A stretch of DNA of 64,000 nt from Brachybacterium massiliense (GTDB taxonomy: Bacteria > Actinomycetota > Actinomycetes > Actinomycetales > Dermabacteraceae): the NCBI RefSeq assembly GCF_900184245.1, contig NZ_FXXB01000008.1, positions 1,464,146 through 1,528,145 of the forward strand, written 5' to 3'. The notes beneath the pieces are model-generated. The model saw only the letters and a list, made by a program, of their open reading frames with translations, was not told where the DNA came from and ran no database searches. Positions 59,310 to 64,000 of the stretch are shown here, in pieces; the stretch's first letter is position 1; every line of letters begins with the position of its first letter. Both the position numbers and the translations under genes were made by a program.

Positions 59310-61519
59310 GGGGTCTCGTTGTCCAGGCGCACCTGCTCGGGGAAGTACATCATCTCCTGGCCCTCGAGCGAGGACGCCATGATGTCGCCCCACACATCGG
59401 TGGGGAAAGTGCCGCCGGTGATGTTCTGCACGCCGCCGAAGGGGGTGAGCGGCTGCTCGGAGCCGTCCTCGCCGGGCTGGAACATGCCCACCGCGGTCAC
59501 CAGCTGCGGGGTGAAGCCCACGAACCAGGCCGAGCGGAACTTCTCGGAGGTGCCGGTCTTGCCGGCCACGGGCCGGCCGTTCATCACCCCGTCGAGCGAG
59601 CGGGCCGAACCCACGCGCGGCGGTCCCTGGAGGGCCACGGTCGCGTTGGTCGCGACCTCCTCGTCCATCGCGCGGGTCTCCTCGACCTCGTGCTCGTAGC
59701 GGGTGGAGCCGTCGGGGCGGGTCACGGAGTCGACGATGTAAGCGTCGCGATGCACACCGCCGGAGGCGATGGTCGCGTAGACCTCCGCCATCTCCTCGAC
59801 CGTCGGCGAGGCCGAGCCGAGGACGTTGGAGGCATCGGCGCTGAGACCGGGGGTCTTCTCCGGCAGGCCCAGCGCGATCGCGGTGTCCATGGTGCGCTGG
59901 GGGCCGATCTCGATGTTCGCCTCGGCGTAGGCGGTGTTGATCGAATTGGCCGTGGCCTTCTCGAGCGTCACCCGCCCGTAGTCGACGTTGTTGAAGTTGT
60001 TGACCTCCCAGCCCGGGAAGGACTTCGGGGAGTTCCCGTCCCAGCGGGAGTCCAGGGGGAAGCCGTCCTCGAGGGCGGCGATCAGGGTGAAGGTCTTGAA
60101 GATCGACCCCGCCTGCATGCGCGACTGGGTGGCGTCGTTCTGCCCCTGGGCGACGTAGTCCGGGCCGCCGTACATGCCGCGGATCGCGCCGGTGGAAGGA
60201 TCGATCGTGACGGTGCCGATGCGGTTGCTCTCGGGGCGGTCGTCCGGCAGGTTCTCGACAGCCTGGACGGTGTTGTTCTGGATCGAGGGATCGATCGTGG
60301 AGATGATCGTGTACCCGCCGGTGTTGATCTCCTCCTCGGTGAAGCCCTGCTCGATCAGCTCACCCCGCACCTGCGCCAGCAGGTAGCCCTTGGTGCCGCC
60401 GAGGGAGTTCTCGCTGCGCGGCTCGATGGTCTCGGGGAACTCGAGGGCATCACCCTCGGCCGGGGTCATCTGCCCCTCGTTCACCTGCCGCGAGACCACC
60501 CGGTCCCACAGCTGGGCGGATCTCTCGAGGTCGTTGGCCGGGTCGTAGCTCGACGGCGCGGGGATCACCGCGACCAGCAGCGCGGCCTCGGCATCGGTGA
60601 GGTCCGCCGCATCCTTGCCGAAGTAGGCCTGGGAGGCCTCCTGCACGCCGTAGGCGCCCCGGCCGAAGTAGATGGTGTTGAGGTAGCGGGAGAGGATCTC
60701 GTCCTTGCTGAGCTCCTGGTCGATCTTCAGGGCCATGACCGCTTCCTTGGCCTTGCCCACGTACGAGGTCTCGGTGCCGGTGTAGTACCGCTCCACGTAC
60801 TGCATGGTGATCGTGGAGCCGCCCTGGCGGGCCCCGCCCGTCACGTTGTTGACGACGGCGCGCACGATGCCGCGCGGCGAGACGCCGCGGTTCTCGTAGA
60901 AGCTCGAGTCCTCGCTCGCGACGACCGCCTGCTTGATGTTGTCGGGGATCTCCTCGGCCGGCAGCTCGGTGCGGTTGATCTCGCTGAACTGGCCCATCTC
61001 GGTCTCGCCGTCGGCGTAGTAGACGCGGGAGGTCTGGGCGAGAGCGAAGTCAGAGGGCTCGGGGACCTCCGTGTCGTTGTAGATCCAGGCCGCGAAGCCC
61101 AGACCCGCCAGCACCATCAGCGCCATCGCGCCGACGACCAGGCGCAGCGAGGGGATCCAGCGCCAGGGATTCTTCGCCCCGGCGCGCGGGTAGTTCAGGA
61201 AGTTCGTGGCGGCGACCTTCTTCGCACCGCCGCCGCGAGAGCCGCCCCGACCGGCGGCCGCCGCCGCGGTGCCGGCATGGCGCGCCGAGACCGAGGTGCG
61301 CCGGCTGGGCACGTTCTTGGGCGATGCGCTGCGGGCGGTGCGGCTGGTGCCCTTCGAGGAGGAGGGCTTCGAGGCGGAGGCCTTGGAGGCGGAGGGCTTG
61401 GAGGCGGAGCCCGTGGCGGACTTCCCGGAGGAGGCGCGGCGCACACCTGCGGCGCGGCGCGCTCCACCACCCGTCGAGTTCTTCGACGAGCCGCGGGACG
61501 AGCGTCGGGAATCGCTCAT
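58598..61519 (-). CDS. Class A penicillin-binding protein, 3' end fused out of frame into catalase
   Basis: Bifunctional peptidoglycan glycosyltransferase/transpeptidase. Basic Ser/Ala/Lys-rich cytoplasmic head, one TM (LVVGAMALMVLAGLGFAAWI), GT51 domain (EDSSFYENRGVSPRGIVRAV, GGSTITMQYVERYYTG), and a transpeptidase with SIFK, SIN and GKTGTS motifs. ATG 61519 with AGGAGCAGTC. The natural protein should end shortly after residue 738 (DNETPA). Beyond 59305 the frame runs on through catalase DNA for about 235 codons to 58598. The tail is therefore foreign and probably harmful or degraded; catalytic domains are intact. Confidence 0.88.
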   Translation of the reverse strand: MSDSRRSSRGSSKNSTGGGARRAAGVRRASSGKSATGSASKPSASKASASKPSSSKGTSRTARSASPKNVPSRRTSVSARHAGTAAAAAGRGGSRGGGAKKVAATNFLNYPRAGAKNPWRWIPSLRLVVGAMALMVLAGLGFAAWIYNDTEVPEPSDFALAQTSRVYYADGETEMGQFSEINRTELPAEEIPDNIKQAVVASEDSSFYENRGVSPRGIVRAVVNNVTGGARQGGSTITMQYVERYYTGTETSYVGKAKEAVMALKIDQELSKDEILSRYLNTIYFGRGAYGVQEASQAYFGKDAADLTDAEAALLVAVIPAPSSYDPANDLERSAQLWDRVVSRQVNEGQMTPAEGDALEFPETIEPRSENSLGGTKGYLLAQVRGELIEQGFTEEEINTGGYTIISTIDPSIQNNTVQAVENLPDDRPESNRIGTVTIDPSTGAIRGMYGGPDYVAQGQNDATQSRMQAGSIFKTFTLIAALEDGFPLDSRWDGNSPKSFPGWEVNNFNNVDYGRVTLEKATANSINTAYAEANIEIGPQRTMDTAIALGLPEKTPGLSADASNVLGSASPTVEEMAEVYATIASGGVHRDAYIVDSVTRPDGSTRYEHEVEETRAMDEEVATNATVALQGPPRVGSARSLDGVMNGRPVAGKTGTSEKFRSAWFVGFTPQLVTAVGMFQPGEDGSEQPLTPFGGVQNITGGTFPTDVWGDIMASSLEGQEMMYFPEQVRLDNETPAVPRPLSTSRRIPPVRCSRSPISRVSSPAPRPARSRAPSAPAMPSRAPSSPPPRVLACATPTTPSRPVGAAPCCCRTITCASRSPISTTSGSRSAWCMPAAPRRTASSRATAPPRVCAGPGSSPRGSAPRSSPASRPSSAPAARWTPRATPAASPRSSTPTRAPSTWSPTTSRCSSSRTASSSPTSSMPPSPTPTGRSRRPRARTTPSGTSSPCTPRRSTTPCGSWAIAAPRAPTG

Positions 61520-61699
61520 GACTGCTCCTGGTCCTACGAGAGGGCGTGCTGGGCATACGGATCCTCGCACCCGAGGGTGCGCGGCCTCCCAGTATGAGCA
61601 CGAGGGGTGGGCCGACGGAACGCTGCGGCGTCGAAGCACACAGGGTGTGCACGTCTGGTGCGGCACCGCTCACATCACGGGCCCATCCCGGCAGGGCGC

Positions 61700-63178
61700 T
61701 CAGGAGCCGCTGCGCGCCTCCCACCACGCACGGAGCTCCTGCTCAGCGCGCTCCTGACCGAGCGGGCCGTGCTCCATGCGCAGCTCGAGCAGGTGCTTGT
61801 ACGCGGCGCCCACGTCCCGACCGGGCGGCAGGTCCAGGATCTCCATGATCCGGTTGCCGTCCAGGTCAGGGCGGATCCTGCCGATCTCCTCCTGCTCGGC
61901 GAGAGCGGCGATGCGCTCCTCGAGCTCGTCATAGGCGCGGGCGAGGGTGCGGGCCTTGCGACGGTTGCGGGTGGTGACGTCGGCGCGGGTCAGGCGGTGC
62001 AGATGCTCGAGCAGGTCCCCGGCATCGGTGACATAGCGGCGCACCGCGGAGTCCGTCCACGGCGACTCGACGTAGCCGTGGAAGCGCAGGTGCAGCTCGA
62101 CCAGGCGGGCGACCTTCTTGGTGGTGTCCTTGTCGAAGGTCAGCGCCTTCATGCGCCGGGCGGTCATCTTCGCGCCGACGGTCTCGTGGAAGCGGAAGGT
62201 GACCACGCCGCCCTCCTCGAAGCGGCGGGTGGCGGGCTTGCCCACGTCGTGCATCAGCGCGGCCAGGCGCAGCACCAGGTCCGGTCCTTCGCAGGGGCCG
62301 CCCGAGCCGGCCGGGCTCTCGAGGTCGATCGCCTGGTCCAGCACGGTGAGGGTGTGCTGGTAGACGTCCTTGTGGTGGTGGTTCTCGTCGATCTCGAGCT
62401 GCAGGGCCGGCAGCTCGGGCAGCACGTGCGCGGCCAGCCCCAGCTCGGTCATCAGCTCGAGGCCGCCGCGGGGGTGGGCGCCGAGCATGAGCTTGACCAG
62501 CTCCTCGCGCACCCGCTCGGCGGAGACGATGGTGATGCGCTCGGCCAGCTGCTCGATCGCGTCGGCCGTGGCGTCCTCGATGCGGAAGCCCAGCTGGGCG
62601 ACGAAGCGGACCGCGCGCATCATCCGCAGCGGGTCGTCGCTGAAGGACTGGGCGGGGGCGACGGGGGTGCGCAACAGGGTGCGGGCGAGGTCCTCGAGCC
62701 CACCGAAGGGGTCCACCAGCTCGAGCGAGGGCAGGCGCACCGCCATCGCGTTGACCGTGAAGTCGCGGCGCGAGAGATCGCCCTCGAGGGTGTCCCCGTA
62801 CTCGACCTGCGGCTTGCGACTGGCGGGGTCGTAGGACTCGGTGCGATAGGTGGTGATCTCCACCTTCACCCCGTCGCGCACGCCCCCGAGGGTGCCGAAG
62901 TCCCGGCCCATGTCCCAGATCGCGCCGTCCCGGGTCCAGCCGCGCAGGATCTGCTCGGTCTCGTCCGGACGGGCGGAGGTGGTGAAGTCGAGGTCCGCGC
63001 TCGAGCGGCCCAGCACCGCATCGCGCACCGGCCCGCCCACCAGTGCGAGCTCATGCCCGGCCGCCTCGAACATCCTGCCCAGCGCATGGATCTCCTCGGG
63101 CAGGGCGCGGAACATCGACGCCGCGCGGAAGCGGGCGGTGTCGAGGCGCGCGGCGGTCTCGTCGCGGGGATCGGTCAC
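61700..63178 (-). CDS. cca: CCA-adding tRNA nucleotidyltransferase
   Basis: 492 residues. It has the nucleotidyltransferase motif LALVGGPVRDAVLGRSSADL, DFTTSARPDETEQILRGWTR with the metal-binding Asp pair, RRDFTVNAMAVRLPSLELVD and DDPLRMMRAVRFVAQLGFRI, and a C-terminal HD domain (RLAALMHDVGKPATRRFEEG). It adds CCA to tRNAs; the tRNA-Leu gene in this window needs it since CCA is not encoded. Adjacent to DUF6049 gene as in mycobacteria (pcnA region). ATG 63178. Confidence 0.95.
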   Translation of the reverse strand: MTDPRDETAARLDTARFRAASMFRALPEEIHALGRMFEAAGHELALVGGPVRDAVLGRSSADLDFTTSARPDETEQILRGWTRDGAIWDMGRDFGTLGGVRDGVKVEITTYRTESYDPASRKPQVEYGDTLEGDLSRRDFTVNAMAVRLPSLELVDPFGGLEDLARTLLRTPVAPAQSFSDDPLRMMRAVRFVAQLGFRIEDATADAIEQLAERITIVSAERVREELVKLMLGAHPRGGLELMTELGLAAHVLPELPALQLEIDENHHHKDVYQHTLTVLDQAIDLESPAGSGGPCEGPDLVLRLAALMHDVGKPATRRFEEGGVVTFRFHETVGAKMTARRMKALTFDKDTTKKVARLVELHLRFHGYVESPWTDSAVRRYVTDAGDLLEHLHRLTRADVTTRNRRKARTLARAYDELEERIAALAEQEEIGRIRPDLDGNRIMEILDLPPGRDVGAAYKHLLELRMEHGPLGQERAEQELRAWWEARSGS

Positions 63179-63283
63179 GGGCGGAAGTCCTGTCCTGGGA
63201 GGGGGTCCGGCGCTGCGGGGCGGGATATGGAGGTCTCGTGCCCCTTCAGCCCCTCTACGGTAGCGGCCGCTTACAGTGTCACC

Positions 63284-64000
63284 ATGCCGTCCCTCCCGCC
63301 GTCCGTGCGCCCGGTGCTCGCGGCGCTGCTGACGGCACTGCTCATGGCCTCATCAGTGCTGGTGAGCACATCAGCGACCCATGCCGCCCCCGCCGCACCG
63401 TCGGATCCGGGCGAGGACGCGCCGGTGAGCATGGATCTGGTCTCCCTCACCCCCACCTCCCTCGCGCCCGACGGCACTCTCGAGGCGCAGGTCGACGTGA
63501 CCAACACCTCCTCCGCGCCGCTCGATGCGCTCGCCCTCGAGCTGCGCACCCGCACCTCGCGCGTGACCGATCGCAGCCTGCTCGCCGACTGGCAGTCCGA
63601 GACCTCCCCGGACACCTCCGGGCCGGCGCTCGCGAGCTCTCCCGAGCACGCGCAGCTCGCGCCCGGGGAGTCGACCGTGCTGACCGTGCGCCTGGACGCG
63701 GAGGAGCTGGGCTACTCCGAGGAGCCGTACTTCTGGGGCACCCGGCGGATCTCGCTGACCGTGGTCGCCGAGGAGGAGCCGCTGACCGCGCTGCGCAGCT
63801 TCGTGGTGTGGCGTCCCGACGGAGCCGACGCGGCGATCACCCAGTCCGTGATGCTGCCGCTGGCCTCCGAGGACGCCTCGGCCGTGGTCACCGACCCCGC
63901 CGCCTACGAGCAGTCCGTCACCTCCGGCCGCCTCGCCTCGATCCAGCAGCTCGCGCAGCGCGAGGACGTGGACTGGTGGCTGGACCCCGCGCTGCTGGAC
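63284..64000 (+). CDS. DUF6049-family exported protein (3' end outside window)
   Basis: 239 codons, open to the edge. Signal peptide PPSVRPVLAALLTALLMASS ends in SATHAAPAAP. An extracellular part follows, with PVSMDLVSLTPTSLAPDGTL, AQVDVTNTSSAPLDALALEL and LVVWRPDG-like strands (ALRSFVVWRPDGADAAI), matching the start of DUF6049 proteins, which lie between cca and murJ in Actinobacteria. ATG 63284; the gene is divergent from cca. Role in cell-envelope biology is guessed from the usual murJ neighbour, which is beyond the window. Confidence 0.8.
   Translation, partial: MPSLPPSVRPVLAALLTALLMASSVLVSTSATHAAPAAPSDPGEDAPVSMDLVSLTPTSLAPDGTLEAQVDVTNTSSAPLDALALELRTRTSRVTDRSLLADWQSETSPDTSGPALASSPEHAQLAPGESTVLTVRLDAEELGYSEEPYFWGTRRISLTVVAEEEPLTALRSFVVWRPDGADAAITQSVMLPLASEDASAVVTDPAAYEQSVTSGRLASIQQLAQREDVDWWLDPALLD

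Overview
The window is a GC-rich, gene-dense actinobacterial chromosome segment. GC-poor sequence is limited to promoters and a few short intergenic patches. The gene content (DUF222/HNH gene, DUF6049 gene beside a CCA-adding enzyme, penicillin-binding protein upstream of an rpsF-ssb-rpsR-rplI operon, many start/stop-overlapped operons, leaderless-looking promoters) fits Micrococcales. My impression is a Brachybacterium-like member of the Dermabacteraceae; that genus call is inference. The cca / PBP / rpsF block is usually near oriC in Actinobacteria, so the right end may be origin-proximal.

Left part (1-8.5 kb): a thiol-redox operon (DsbA-like oxidoreductase, CcdA, lipoprotein); a tetR gene with a truncated SMR efflux gene; a nickel-dependent lactate racemase operon larA-larE-larB, with larC about 22 kb away at 28.3 kb; a DksA-like zinc-finger gene; and a YCII/ECF42 sigma pair with its own ECF-type promoter. 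8.5-13.5 kb: a sulfur/persulfide stress block (CstR-like repressor, TauE/SafE exporter with a broken C-terminus, persulfide dioxygenase-rhodanese, small Cys-rich protein) marked by ATACCCC-N2-GGGGTAT operators, then MerR and a SulP transporter. The same operator recurs before a CopB-like P-type ATPase at 21.6 kb.

13.5-30 kb: GNAT, an HTH-DUF3887/CPBP operon with a doubled operator, an amino-acid permease with an odd start region, a CueP-like copper protein, gene remnants, a ParDE-type toxin-antitoxin pair, CopB, carbonic anhydrase, a three-gene block with a WXG100-lipase fusion (possible type VII secretion substrate) and an EspG-like partner, pabBC, larC. 30-47.5 kb: PEP synthase and its regulatory kinase/phosphatase, MFS, methyltransferase, two CNNM/CorC proteins, esterase, DUF2975/HTH pair, DUF4091 protein, DJ-1, SelO, and a ROK regulator with a sugar isomerase and a Gfo/Idh dehydrogenase. 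47.5-64 kb: an amber-interrupted formaldehyde dehydrogenase, DUF222/HNH, NYN protein, tRNA-Leu(CAG), APC permease, L7/L12-like small protein, the ribosomal protein/SSB operon with a structured leader, a catalase pseudogene fused to the 3' end of a PBP gene, cca and the start of a DUF6049 gene.

A recurring theme is decay: a truncated SMR gene, a truncated tauE, MFS, P-ATPase, phosphotransferase and MocR remnants, amber codons in fdhA and katE, and a deletion that fused PBP to catalase. This looks like ongoing gene loss affecting stress, efflux and C1 functions. All calls come from reading the sequence; no database search was run.
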